Origin: Oligoflexia bacterium
GTDB lineage: Bacteria > Bdellovibrionota_C > UBA2361 > JBGSMV01
NCBI GenBank assembly: GCA_019694515.1
Contig: JAIBBU010000016.1
Span: forward strand, 1-64,000
Length of the DNA: 64,000 bases
Direction of reading: 5' to 3'
The position numbers were made by a program, and so were the translations under genes. The notes below the pieces were generated by a model. It made no database searches, had not been told where the DNA came from, and saw only the letters and a program-made list of their open reading frames with translations. Positions 28,901-37,755 of the stretch are shown here, in pieces. Every line of letters starts with the position of its first letter. Position 1 is the first letter of the stretch.

Positions 28901-30525
28901 GAGCGATCTTCGCTCGCGCGGGAGATACCGATGGCGATGGGATTCCGGATAACGCCGATCAAGATCTCGACGGAGACCAGGTTGCCAGTGATCCTGACCC
29001 TAATAATCCAAATCTGATCGACCCAGTTAGCGGAGATCCGACTGCGGCCGAGTATCGGCACAAACTAATGCTGCCCCGGCAGTACTTCTTTAAGATCTCG
29101 GATCGGGTGAAGCAGGTGTTTCTACCGGGAGAGCAGGAAACTGAGGGTGAAGGTGATCCAGCCAAAAATTATGGGGAGTATTTCTTTAGTTCGGCGAGGC
29201 CGGGGCTGGTCAGTGTCGCTGGAGCCAACAGCATTCAAAACGCCCCATGGAATTTTTTTCTAGCGGGAGATGACTATCTCGACAGAAATAGCGATACGTC
29301 GGGCTGCGAGGCAGGTGCGCCCGCTGAAGCCGCCGACAATTGTGCAGGGATGCGGAACGGACCGATTGCATTATCTTCCAGGCTAGGGAGTTTCGAAGAG
29401 AATGAGACCAGCAGCTTTTTTACCGCAGTCCGAACTGCTGTTCGCAGCACAAATCCAGAACCCCCAGCTGATAACTCTTCGGAACTTGGACTCCCCCTAG
29501 TCCTTGGAAATTCTCAGGTCCTGCAAATGTCACTTCTCGTTCCACAATCACATGGAAACACGGGGTTAAGGTGCTCCAACTTAGCTGGTGCCCGAGCCTT
29601 CCAGCATCCCGCTGCCACAAACAATGGCCTCGATTGTAACTCCGTTGGTTCGGTAAGCAGTTATCAAAGATCCGAGTGGCTTGAATTATCTATCCCAGTA
29701 TCCTCCTCCACCGAGGATCTTACATTTCGCTGGCCGAATTCTACCATTTCCGGTCCAATGAGTGGAAGCAACAGCAACCGACTCTTCCTCGTCGTGGACG
29801 CGGACGGGGACGGCATATCTAATCCATCCTTCCTTACTACGGAGGCGTTCCACCAACAGATCGAAGGTCCTTTAACTTTTTACAGCCTGGATCTGAACGC
29901 GTCGGAATCAACATCCGCACGCGACTCCGGCAAAGAAATGATGTTGGTGCGAGGCAACGCTTCTGGAGATGGCGTACTGACGCGGTTGGGATATTCTTCC
30001 ATGGATTCTTTTAGACCCCTCTTCAACGCTCCGACAAACAACGCGACCTCCGACTTCTCGTTTGATACTTCCGATTCCAGGGGGTCGAGTGCTACACGTA
30101 GATCGATTGCCTCAAGCTTGGATTTTGAAATTGTTTCAGCCAGAGCGGATTCGGGAATCGGTATAACTAATAACCAAGGGGCCGCTAGACAGCCGTCGTA
30201 TTGGAAGTCTAACCGGTATGGTTCGACACCAGCGTCTCTTTCTCCAGCCCTAAGGGGCGCGGAACAAATTCTTAAGAAGTCGCTAAGCTTACCCGATGCC
30301 AAGTTTACAACAGACGAAGAACTCTTCAACTCAGAAGAAGGGGAAGGGATCAGCATATTGATGGGCTTTCTCGATCAAACAGGCAACAGATGCGAAGATG
30401 GTTCTGAGTGCGCGGGCGTTGTAATTAGACGCAAGTTAAATATTTTAGGAAAGCAGATAACTATCCAACGAACGGCCTGGATTGGCGCACGGGGCACAAA
30501 TGTGCCAAGGGATGGCGGAAGCTAA
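25942..30525 (+). CDS. Giant TadE-like anchored FG-GAP/Asp-rich surface protein
   Basis: This 1527-residue protein starts at a GTG. Residues about 19-52 resemble the N-terminal segment of TadE-type pseudopilins (a charged ERG followed by a long hydrophobic helix and YYYVRN). FG-GAP-like motifs lie near 214 (DFDGDRREDLVFF), 287 and 424 (GDYDGDGITEVGY). A long region with NHL/propeller-like elements (about 500-970) contains DWGHGRIVRIEAD and FAPDGRLLMVNQW. A Ca-binding thrombospondin type 3-like stretch spans about 994-1030 (DTDGDGIPDNADQDLDGDQ). The C-terminal 400 residues are Ser/Asn-rich. It probably extends from a membrane or pilus anchor to the cell surface. The fusion of a pilin-like anchor to such a long repeat body is unusual. 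Confidence 0.75.
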   Translation: MCKFGHKLFATGAARLRSERGVLNLVQTAITLPIFLVLTFGAGYLYYYVRNFMVLGYAAERAAEIASAPAGTLQIEERPIENLPVRMEPDKQSFEQCLNGDFVTCFSNLAQSRKSAIAYHGAKSQGINGIPNDNIEELPFALFEKPTRTPGYYPVQTLPLVGIEFGCFETFNDTGANIPSNPKRLLLSPALAQADPGACRHVRPMYWQNPVRADFDGDRREDLVFFKPNGTNESWGSEAPRSDSDFIVYLSSYGYSGIGGHGYYNLAAEPPDSNTALPYHPIPIVADYDRDALSDYGVFEPGLGEIRIALSRSNYKLIVRTTIDSACPDFTSAFSAPGLAAIPGQYRESYQTDVAIVKSAGAAQSRWDICLTNLSGPIQNELANPANLALSSTTVIDIDSGATIKTQPYQKPHPALAAVPAFGDYDGDGITEVGYLSYRPGSDSRRAGLAPAPNAPDSELSSFSLVPTENGPTPPDKIRMNPFDMAEDGAGELLYIDSVEGKLWKITSEDGHAVDDISAGEVEAVMPLDSGKSPGSITESSFPVNNILNTPTLPALTDSDDNDKPAGQRKLSWPRKIAVAKGYDNAAYITDWGHGRIVRIEADSSGKISESSNSKIILGGSDCIRNSGSCASLPLNTSFGSSPTGYNVWPSAITTMPDPAQPGKYLVLFSSQTQIFALQSGTSALGPTGSALDKIFLIAGTGSTSPQTGVANTLRRFVPQNFPVPPATASSNIAICPASDLLYDTNRSVLFAALSCDQQINRSGTLKITNANNVGGVIRIQPAAGASFVQTNPSNTVSLFVGGFYSFPCLTQLGGDIPKCAGTGQVSTPFRRQIDLSADAAKLPLIDVVNPVDLAFAPDGRLLMVNQWTEGAKIDLAGSRIGDLFNRGVYAITIDNATKTAKAIATYSTALATESEPYRNPYWKFAHSNAQGELEQYLDSPHESTDIGFANASSAVLATSSGELFSAVAFTQNPATLSEAVRAQNVGAIFARAGDTDGDGIPDNADQDLDGDQVASDPDPNNPNLIDPVSGDPTAAEYRHKLMLPRQYFFKISDRVKQVFLPGEQETEGEGDPAKNYGEYFFSSARPGLVSVAGANSIQNAPWNFFLAGDDYLDRNSDTSGCEAGAPAEAADNCAGMRNGPIALSSRLGSFEENETSSFFTAVRTAVRSTNPEPPADNSSELGLPLVLGNSQVLQMSLLVPQSHGNTGLRCSNLAGARAFQHPAATNNGLDCNSVGSVSSYQRSEWLELSIPVSSSTEDLTFRWPNSTISGPMSGSNSNRLFLVVDADGDGISNPSFLTTEAFHQQIEGPLTFYSLDLNASESTSARDSGKEMMLVRGNASGDGVLTRLGYSSMDSFRPLFNAPTNNATSDFSFDTSDSRGSSATRRSIASSLDFEIVSARADSGIGITNNQGAARQPSYWKSNRYGSTPASLSPALRGAEQILKKSLSLPDAKFTTDEELFNSEEGEGISILMGFLDQTGNRCEDGSECAGVVIRRKLNILGKQITIQRTAWIGARGTNVPRDGGS

Positions 30526-30598
30526 GTTAATTGACTTTAGATGCGAATTCCTCATTGATTTCTAGGTCTCAGAATAGAGATTTAGGGCGATATCAGAA

Positions 30599-32080
30599 TT
30601 ACTCCACCGCCCAGCTATGCACAAAACCGTAACTCGCTCCACCGTACCCACGGAGCTGGCAATAACTTCGAGCAACACCTCCTAAGACGGGTTGGTAGCT
30701 TGAGCCATCTTGGGGAAACAGCACGAAACCGTCCGGATAAAGTAGCTGCATACCCTGATCCGTAACTGTTTGGAGTACATCAACCGTCCCACTCGTTCCA
30801 AACGAAAGATCCGGGTCAAATCGAGCCCGTCGAAACGATGGTGAATAACTCACACTGTCCATTTCTAGGCCGTCATTAAAAATCAAATCTACACGGTGAC
30901 TGGCCCCCGATACGACGCGAACGGCCGAGAAATGTACCAGTCGGCCAAGACTCGGGCTATTTCCCAAATCCGCCGAATAATTCATAAAAGCGGAAGTGTT
31001 CAAAGAATTTGGCAAGAGGCCGAGGTTCCCATAAATCTCACCACCCGGGGGAGTATAGTTCTCCGGAAAATATTTACCGCTGCCATAAGGGGCAAAGCGC
31101 CGCACCTCCCAGTTATCCTCAGTCATGCCCCGGGAAGAGTCATACTTCGGCACACCATGACTAAGGTAATATAAATTAGTCCCATCAGAACTTAGTAGAT
31201 TGCCTTGGACTACACCCGAACTATAAGGGGAAAGGAAGCTACCGTTTTCCGGACTGTTCGGATTAAACCCAATTGCAACATCTTGCATCACTGTATTAGT
31301 AGTTGCATCGACCACGATTCCGCCGTTAATACTGTTCGATCCGTAACTGCTGCCACCATTCCATTGGCGACTTGCATACGCGGCAGCAACGGAAGTATTC
31401 GTGGAGGCAGCCGAGATATAGCTTCCAATACTATTGCTGCCTTCCCCGAAGGCCTCCGGCGTCACCGGCTTCGGAAACCCACTTAACGGCATGCCCTGGG
31501 TATCAAGCACATTCAGAAACAGCTTCCGCTTATAATTCTCGACCCCAGCCTTATGCAGGAAATAAAACACAAAGAGCTTGCCGTTTGCGGCAAACTTCAT
31601 CGGGCTTGTGTAGGTACCACCGAACCCGAAGCTGTCTAACATGATCTGGGTATACGGCGCAGTCGATCCCGGATTAAATCTCGAAGTTATATCCTGAAAC
31701 GACGCTCCGGAGTCGGTTGAGAACTTAAATACCCAGTCGCTGGCTCTCTGCGTTACATATGCGACGTTAATCGAATTCCCCGGTCCGGTTTCAGATACTT
31801 CAATCGCCATCCGAGCGGTCGATTGAATCGAAGAATCGCTATAGTTGGTAGTCTTTCTATTAACTACATCGACTGTCTCAAAACGCAGAGCGTTCGAGCC
31901 GTCGTTGGCTAATTCAGTAAATACCCGGTTTTGTTTCGTGGGAGAGATCGCAAGGTAACAGTTGTACTTCTCGACACCTTGGTTCGAGGCCAAATCCACA
32001 AGGTTCTCCTTCTTCGCTTGTCCAAACGACAAGCTCGGAAGCATCACCGCTAATATTAATCCTAGCGCTAGGCCGCGCAT
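30599..32080 (-). CDS. Secreted protein, probable beta-propeller
   Basis: This 493-residue protein has a signal peptide (residues 1-20, ending SFG-QA). The body is rich in Ser, Asn, Gly and Tyr, with repeated strand patterns. One segment, FKFSTDSGASFQDI, resembles an Asp-box (SxDxGxxF), as in sialidase/BNR-type propellers. No catalytic residues can be assigned. AGAGGAG is close to the ATG. It is transcribed divergently from another secreted protein with an Asp-box, and the two may be related in fold. Confidence 0.7.
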   Translation of the reverse strand: MRGLALGLILAVMLPSLSFGQAKKENLVDLASNQGVEKYNCYLAISPTKQNRVFTELANDGSNALRFETVDVVNRKTTNYSDSSIQSTARMAIEVSETGPGNSINVAYVTQRASDWVFKFSTDSGASFQDITSRFNPGSTAPYTQIMLDSFGFGGTYTSPMKFAANGKLFVFYFLHKAGVENYKRKLFLNVLDTQGMPLSGFPKPVTPEAFGEGSNSIGSYISAASTNTSVAAAYASRQWNGGSSYGSNSINGGIVVDATTNTVMQDVAIGFNPNSPENGSFLSPYSSGVVQGNLLSSDGTNLYYLSHGVPKYDSSRGMTEDNWEVRRFAPYGSGKYFPENYTPPGGEIYGNLGLLPNSLNTSAFMNYSADLGNSPSLGRLVHFSAVRVVSGASHRVDLIFNDGLEMDSVSYSPSFRRARFDPDLSFGTSGTVDVLQTVTDQGMQLLYPDGFVLFPQDGSSYQPVLGGVARSYCQLRGYGGASYGFVHSWAVE

Positions 32081-32534
32081 GACTCCTCTCTAATCTCCCT
32101 GGCAAGCATAACTGTTATGCCCGCTCTTTCTGTGCGAGTGCTTTTTAGGCGTTAGCCTAGACTACCTGAATAATGGAGAAAACCGGAACGGCGAAACCTA
32201 AGTGTGCGGAAAGTGTATACGAATTCATGTCAAGTTGAAATGAGTGTTTCGTAACTCGTTTGAATTACTGGCATTTATGGGCTTTTCGAGGCGCAGTTAG
32301 CGGCAAAAGCAGGGCCTCTGGGTAACACATTTCAGCTCACGCGTTCACGGTAACATCAGTTTTTAAGTAGCCGGAAGGAAGAGGTATAGACCGCTGCGGA
32401 TCGCCGACGCACTTCCTAGCTCAGTCCGTGCCCTAAAGTCGCCTCCTCCGCTATCGAATCGCCCAGCACTTTACCGATTCTGCCGATGACTCCCCCTATG
32501 CCCACGTGATAGACTTAGCCGCCTGTAATTTAAC
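32081..32534. other. Divergent intergenic region with short palindrome
   Basis: This 454-bp region separates two divergent secreted-protein genes and must contain both promoters. A 15-base palindrome GCATAACTGTTATGC lies at about 32106-32120, just upstream of the minus-strand gene, and could be an operator. I find no small gene here. Confidence 0.4.
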
Positions 32535-34211
32535 ATGGTTATCCTTATGAAACGGCTACTATTCATCGTCGTTGCCGCGTTGATCTTGCTTTGCGCACCC
32601 TCCGCATTCGCCGAGGACTGGGCAGTCCCGAATGCGCTAGCTGCCGGTCCTAACCTAGTGCCCAACGGCAATACTGATATCGATCGTTTTGATTTCGCTG
32701 TAATTAGAAACGCACCAAAGCGCAGCACCCCCTCTAACTGCGCCGGCTCGATGGGACTTCTGTACCACCGTGTCTTCCGGCCTAATGCATCGGCTTATTA
32801 CGGTAATGGCAGTCGAGAGCCGGCACCGATTCCGGCTCCGTTGATGGAATCTTTACGCACCTGCATCGCACCCAACACCTCAGGAGTACCGAACTGGAAC
32901 GGGTGCACCCACCGCGCCGCGTATAACCGTCCGGTATGGAGCGGGAACTCGCAGACCATTATCGCAGCCGATATGGCGCTTACCAACACCGGACGGGTCG
33001 TAGTTGCTTGGATCGAAGATACCGGGGCACCTCTAGTTACGGTTAAGACCTTCTACGTTGTCTCAGGCGACGGCGGAGCTACCTGGAGCGCAAGACGCGA
33101 GCTCTCAAGCTATATGTATAACGGCGGAACAAATGTGCTGCATGAAGTGCACACCGCCGCTACGCCGCAGGGCGATCTGGCAGTGCTAACTTTCATCGAC
33201 CAAGGCGAAGGCACTTCAGCCAAGACCGTGCTGGGCGCAGCTTCGACGGATTGGCTGGTCATGGCCCGTATCCCGGCGACCGGCGCGGTGACGGCGACTC
33301 CGAGTATCACCTCAGTGCTTGGCAACGGATCTCCGCCGGAGTTTCTCCGTACGGCAGATGAAAATTTCTTTTGGTTGACTGGGGGAAGCACCGATCCAGG
33401 CGCGCTGCATGTGTTCTATCATCGAAACTCAGTCTACAACGTCGCCTCCTACTTCACCGCAAGCGGCAACTTTACCCGGGTTGCCTACGCTGATAACGAT
33501 CCCGGGGGACATATCATGAACCCGGTCGTGAATACCCTAGGGGGCTCCGCGCTCTACGCGGACGGCAAGGTATTTCGGATCCCGGACACCAACACAACTC
33601 CGGTTTTCTTGGGAAGAGATATTAGCTTGTTCTCCTTTATCGGGACGGACACTGCCGACTTTTTCGTCGGAGAAAGCCTACCGCAACCAGAATACCACGA
33701 CACGATGGTTCGAACATTTTCGACCGCGAACGGCTATTCCCCGCATACGCAAATTGGAATACCGCTTGCCGATCGTTGCGCCGATCTCAAGCAGCCCTTC
33801 GGCCCGACCTGCACCTTTACGACCGACCGCTTGTCGGTGGGGACGATCTACCGCCCGAACGTCGGCAACAATGGAGCCTTGGTCGGAAACAAGCTTTATC
33901 TACCTAGTTTGAGGAGCACTCGCACCTGGAGCGATTTCGAGGGGCGCTATTATGATACATCCCAAAGGGTCGTAATTAGCGACTCGACCATGGCATTCAC
34001 CCCGCAGTGCGGCGGATCTCTCATGGTTAGCGATGTACCGCAAACCGAGGTACTGCAGCAGACTAATTCGAGTTCGGGTGTTGGCGTTGTTACCGATGCC
34101 AAGACCCCCACGACCACTACGATTGTAACCTCGGATAAGCCGAAGACCGTTGCGAAGAAACAGACCAAAAAGAAGAAGAAGGTCGCTAAGAAGAAGAATC
34201 TGCGGCGCTAG
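32535..34211 (+). CDS. Secreted Asp-box protein with Lys-rich C-terminal tail
   Basis: This 558-residue protein has a signal peptide (likely start at the second Met, 32547; core LLFIVVAALILLCAPSAFA). An Asp-box, SGDGGATWS, is present, and the chain is strand-rich like a sialidase-type propeller. Several Cys may form disulfides. The last 25 residues are extremely basic (runs of KK and KKK in a KKQTKKKKKVAKKK pattern), preceded by a Thr-rich linker. Such a tail could bind DNA, polyanionic glycan or lipopolysaccharide. No enzymatic motif is seen. Confidence 0.7.
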   Translation: MVILMKRLLFIVVAALILLCAPSAFAEDWAVPNALAAGPNLVPNGNTDIDRFDFAVIRNAPKRSTPSNCAGSMGLLYHRVFRPNASAYYGNGSREPAPIPAPLMESLRTCIAPNTSGVPNWNGCTHRAAYNRPVWSGNSQTIIAADMALTNTGRVVVAWIEDTGAPLVTVKTFYVVSGDGGATWSARRELSSYMYNGGTNVLHEVHTAATPQGDLAVLTFIDQGEGTSAKTVLGAASTDWLVMARIPATGAVTATPSITSVLGNGSPPEFLRTADENFFWLTGGSTDPGALHVFYHRNSVYNVASYFTASGNFTRVAYADNDPGGHIMNPVVNTLGGSALYADGKVFRIPDTNTTPVFLGRDISLFSFIGTDTADFFVGESLPQPEYHDTMVRTFSTANGYSPHTQIGIPLADRCADLKQPFGPTCTFTTDRLSVGTIYRPNVGNNGALVGNKLYLPSLRSTRTWSDFEGRYYDTSQRVVISDSTMAFTPQCGGSLMVSDVPQTEVLQQTNSSSGVGVVTDAKTPTTTTIVTSDKPKTVAKKQTKKKKKVAKKKNLRR

Positions 34212-34270
34212 CTGACTGAGTCCGCGGGGGGTCGGCAATTCAGCGCAATCTTTCGGCCCTGCGAACATTG

Positions 34271-34320
34271 CGACCTAAAGTTAGGGGTTGCTTCGTCGCT
34301 ACGCTCCTCGCAATGACAGG
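34271..34320 (+). repeat. Terminal half of palindromic element
   Basis: This 50-bp fragment, CTAAAGTTAGGGGTTGCTTC to CTCGCAATGACAGG, is nearly identical to the right end of the full copy 50 bp downstream (34540-34585). Confidence 0.8.
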
Positions 34321-34365
34321 TCTTTTATCCTCGAATTGGTTAGCTCCTACAATAATGACAACGAG

Positions 34366-34585
34366 CTGTCATTGCGAGGAGCCCGCTCTGGGGCGACGAA
34401 GCAAACCCTAACTCTATGTCGAAGTAGGCGTTGTTTCGAGGTAGTCGCAAAATCTCCCTACAAGCTTTCGGATGAAGGTTATTTGCTGGAGAAGCTGCAA
34501 AACATTCTCCTAACTTCTGCGACCCAGCGCTCATTTCGACTTAAAGTTAGGGGTTGCTTCGTCGCTACGCTCCTCGCAATGACAG
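34366..34585. repeat. Full palindromic MITE-like element, 220 bp
   Basis: The ends are CTGTCATTGCGAGGAGC and its exact reverse complement (17 bp). The similarity continues inward through GCGACGAAGCAA and CCCTAACT on the left and the matching complement on the right. The interior includes a GAAGTAGGCGTTGTTTCGAGGTAG-like part shared with the copies at 23314 and 56564. No coding capacity is credible. Confidence 0.85.
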
Positions 34586-34675
34586 GCAATTTGTCTTCGA
34601 ATTACGCAACTCGCAAAGCGCTGACACGGTTGCTGACCCCGATAGTCAGTGGGCGAAGGCGAAAGCAGGCAGCCC

Positions 34676-36721
34676 CTACTCCACGATCTGCACATTAAAC
34701 AGGGCCCGTGCTACTAAGCGTGGGAGGTCTTCTCCGTAGCGTCTTCCGGCGGCTTCAATCAAGAAGCGGCCTCGGGAATTGGACCAAGGAGTATTGCAGG
34801 CCCGGCGGAAAGCATCTACCTCCGGACTCCTCGGATCATGCCCAGGGATCGGGCCGCCGGGTGCAAGGGCAGTGTTAGTGGGAGGAATCTCTTCATTGTA
34901 GTACAACACTCCGAGCTTAAACCCGGGGCTTGGCCCCTCTTCCGAATTGCTGACATCGACCTTGGTGTCCTCGAAGATTAGGTTCTGGTTTGGCAGGTGA
35001 TCCTGCGCAGCCGAGAGGCAGTAATTGGAGACAAACGGCTCCTCGCGTTGAATCGCATTCCCCTCGGCATTTAGCGGAGGCAGCTTGTAATGCTCTACTG
35101 TTCCAGCCCCGGCGGTCGCACCCGAATCCAGCACATCCTGAGCTACCCGGGTGTAGCTGGCAGCGGTGCCGACATCGAGCGGATTAAAATCTATCCCGGG
35201 TCTTTCGAATCCATCCGTTAGCACAAGCACGACCCGTTTTCTCACCGGAACAAGATCGGCCCGGGCCTTGGCCCGCACCAAGGTATCGCGCGCTCTAAGA
35301 ATGGCGAACTGCATCGGGGTGTAGTTGAAGCGCCGGTCCAAGATACCGGACACTCCCCCTGCTCCGGCGCTCGCGATCCAGAGCAGATTGCGGGGCAAGA
35401 AACTGGCGTCAGGGTTAAATTTCAAGGCGTCCAGCGGATTCGCGCTGGGAGATGCGCTGCTTGTTCCAACCATCTTAGAGGGGTCGGCGGCGGCTAAGAT
35501 CGGCAACTCGTCAAAGAGGGGATGCGGAGGCATGGGGAAATAGTACTTAGGATCTTGCCCGGGCTTTGTAATCGCCGCACATCTCGATTCCGGATACTCG
35601 GCGTACCCATAGGCCGGCATCGGCGCGGAATGGGACAGCCCCTTTTCCCGTAGTCCGTCGCCGGCTGGCGCCACGCCGCGTTGAAATTCATTTAGCTCGC
35701 TGACCGGCCGGGGGACGTAGGCCGATGCGAAAGACGAGGTGCCGATATCAATCGTTGGGAAATTAAATTCGCCCGAGGGGCTCAGCGTATGAACTGCTCC
35801 GACGCGGAATGATGCTGAGGAGGACAGCAGATCGTAGAGTCGGACCGCGGCTTCTTTGATATGCAGATGTCTGCCGCCGAAACACTGCCGGGTCCGGAGC
35901 AAAGCCTTATTGAGGATCGCTACCGGAGCGTCATCGGGACGGAACTTATATTGGGGTTCAGTCTCGGAGTTTTGCCAGCCTAGGTAGCTGTCCTTCCATG
36001 AGCCGGGGCCGGAACCGACGGCGAAGGGGTATCCATCCGGGATCGCCGTCGCCCAAGCTCTAGCATCCGCATCGGTCGCAAACACTTTAGGCTCTTCCGT
36101 CTCCATCGGCGTCACCACTGAATTCGAATTCTCGACCACCAGCATGACATCGGTCGGCTCTAGCCTCACGGTTGACCGGGCCGCGACATGAAAGAGCGAG
36201 CCCTCCTCTGAAGCGAGGCTAAAGACATTCATCAGATTAAAATCGAAGGCCGCGCGTACTGAAACTTGCAGCGAATCTATGGGCGGAACCAGAGAATCTT
36301 TCAGCGTCGCACACTCGGCACGGGCGTTCGCCACTGTGGAGGTGGGGGTCACTAGCGGGGCTGAGCCCGGGGCTGCATCGGGATCGGGGCCCAGATCAGG
36401 TGGATTCGGAGGGGTGGAGTAGCTCGTGATCGTGACCTTGGCGGTGAGCTCAGGATAGCGAATCTCGCCGCTCTTGCGGAAATCATTGCGGTAGAGTTCA
36501 ACCGAATCGAAAGCTGCTTCACAGGCTCGAGTTGGATCCGGCAAGAAGGTGCCGGCATGCAGCGCGGAATCAGTTGCCAGTCCTTTCAGCGGGGTATATT
36601 GCGCGTAGAAGGTCACGGCATGAAATGCCAGGGTCATTAAGAGCAGCAGGAGGCCGATCGTGGCTGTAGCCAGCAGCGCCCCTTCTCCGTTTTCAGAGTG
36701 AATGACGCGTTTGATAATCAT
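34676..36721 (-). CDS. TadG-like protein with vWA-like domain
   Basis: This 681-residue protein has the N-terminal layout of TadG/TadE-like pilus proteins: a short basic start, EGALLATATIGLLLLLMTLAFHAV as membrane helix, then YAQYTPLKGLATDSALHA. A von Willebrand A-like domain follows, from about residue 175. The first strand ends in DVMLVVENSNS, where the usual MIDAS Asp of DxSxS is Glu, and VVLVLTDGFERPG is a late strand. The C-terminus has several Cys. Its ATG overlaps the stop of the TadE-like gene by 4 bp, so the two are co-translated. No TadA ATPase or TadV peptidase is in the window. Confidence 0.75.
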   Translation of the reverse strand: MIIKRVIHSENGEGALLATATIGLLLLLMTLAFHAVTFYAQYTPLKGLATDSALHAGTFLPDPTRACEAAFDSVELYRNDFRKSGEIRYPELTAKVTITSYSTPPNPPDLGPDPDAAPGSAPLVTPTSTVANARAECATLKDSLVPPIDSLQVSVRAAFDFNLMNVFSLASEEGSLFHVAARSTVRLEPTDVMLVVENSNSVVTPMETEEPKVFATDADARAWATAIPDGYPFAVGSGPGSWKDSYLGWQNSETEPQYKFRPDDAPVAILNKALLRTRQCFGGRHLHIKEAAVRLYDLLSSSASFRVGAVHTLSPSGEFNFPTIDIGTSSFASAYVPRPVSELNEFQRGVAPAGDGLREKGLSHSAPMPAYGYAEYPESRCAAITKPGQDPKYYFPMPPHPLFDELPILAAADPSKMVGTSSASPSANPLDALKFNPDASFLPRNLLWIASAGAGGVSGILDRRFNYTPMQFAILRARDTLVRAKARADLVPVRKRVVLVLTDGFERPGIDFNPLDVGTAASYTRVAQDVLDSGATAGAGTVEHYKLPPLNAEGNAIQREEPFVSNYCLSAAQDHLPNQNLIFEDTKVDVSNSEEGPSPGFKLGVLYYNEEIPPTNTALAPGGPIPGHDPRSPEVDAFRRACNTPWSNSRGRFLIEAAGRRYGEDLPRLVARALFNVQIVE

Positions 36722-37617
36722 TGCGGTGCCACCGAAAGCTGTCCCATCGTGCTGCCGGTAAAGGGTGCTTTGGCCTGAATCGCCGGGGCGATTCCAAGAT
36801 CAGCCACGATATAGTTAGAGATCGTATTTTCAGATTGTTCACTGCCGGTAAGCCGCTTCGAGAAGTCTCCCATGATGTAAGCGATCTTTGCGCCGCCGAC
36901 CCCCACGAGCCAGACTGAGTTTAATTTGGGGGGCAGCGGAGGCGCCGTTTCACCAGGCGCCGGAGTGATCGAACCCGGGATCGTTATGCCGTCCAGATCC
37001 GCCCCGATTTGGCGTGCATGCTGGGCCTGAATCGCAGCTACGAACTGATCGGCCAAGCTGCCCCAATTTACGGCAGGAGATAGATTGATCTCCGAAAAAG
37101 GCACCCCTGCACATTGATCCGGCGACACGGCGAGCAGCTCTTTGGAGAGCTGCGATTCGGTGGATTTGAGCCGCACTACCGCAAATTGGAAACCGACATC
37201 GACCTTTCCGGCTAGAGAGGAGATCACATTACCGCGGCGATCTTCCTGCAGCTCCTCCGCCACCAGCGCGCAGGCAGCAGCTACCAGAGCAGCAGCGCCC
37301 TTCGGATCTAACACCCCGGAGCGCGGGGGCTCGCCCGCCGCACCGGAAGGATTTGGGACGACCTCGATCGCGCCGAGATCGGTCGCCAAATTGCCCGCGG
37401 CCGGAGGAAGCCCCTCTAGGAGCCCGCTCTCATTTCCCGGCGCACCCACCTTTAACTTGGTGACAGTGCTGTTTAGAAGCGAGGAAAGTTCGTACTCCGC
37501 AAGCGGCCGGCGAAGCACATCAGTCAGCCCCGCAAAGAGCATCAGCACGATCGGCAGCGCAATCGCCAGGACTATCAGTCCGGTAACGCCCCGCTCGTCT
37601 TTAATTAATCGTGTCAT
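36718..37617 (-). CDS. TadE-like pseudopilin protein
   Basis: The protein has about 299 residues from ATG 37617; a GTG six codons upstream (37635) is an alternative. The start MTRLIKDERGVTGLIVLAIALPIVLMLF is a TadE-type segment: basic residues, ERG, then a hydrophobic helix. The mature part is Pro/Gly-rich with two Cys. It is the first gene of a two-gene operon with the TadG-like protein, and together they may form minor components of a Tad pilus or a surface complex. It shares the anchor style with the 1527-residue protein. Confidence 0.7.
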   Translation of the reverse strand: MTRLIKDERGVTGLIVLAIALPIVLMLFAGLTDVLRRPLAEYELSSLLNSTVTKLKVGAPGNESGLLEGLPPAAGNLATDLGAIEVVPNPSGAAGEPPRSGVLDPKGAAALVAAACALVAEELQEDRRGNVISSLAGKVDVGFQFAVVRLKSTESQLSKELLAVSPDQCAGVPFSEINLSPAVNWGSLADQFVAAIQAQHARQIGADLDGITIPGSITPAPGETAPPLPPKLNSVWLVGVGGAKIAYIMGDFSKRLTGSEQSENTISNYIVADLGIAPAIQAKAPFTGSTMGQLSVAPQ

Positions 37618-37755
37618 GGGAGAAGAAAAAGCCACCCCTTAAAATCGGCTGAACCGGATCGTAAGTTAATGGGACGACAGGAAAAAGGGGTAAATATGGG
37701 GGGAATACGGAGGCGAAATTAGGGGGATTCCGCAGCTAGCCGGGGCTAATTCGGC

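Noticed and set aside
34288..34698. ORF across the MITE-like element
   Set aside because: It reads through the inverted repeats and has no protein-like pattern.
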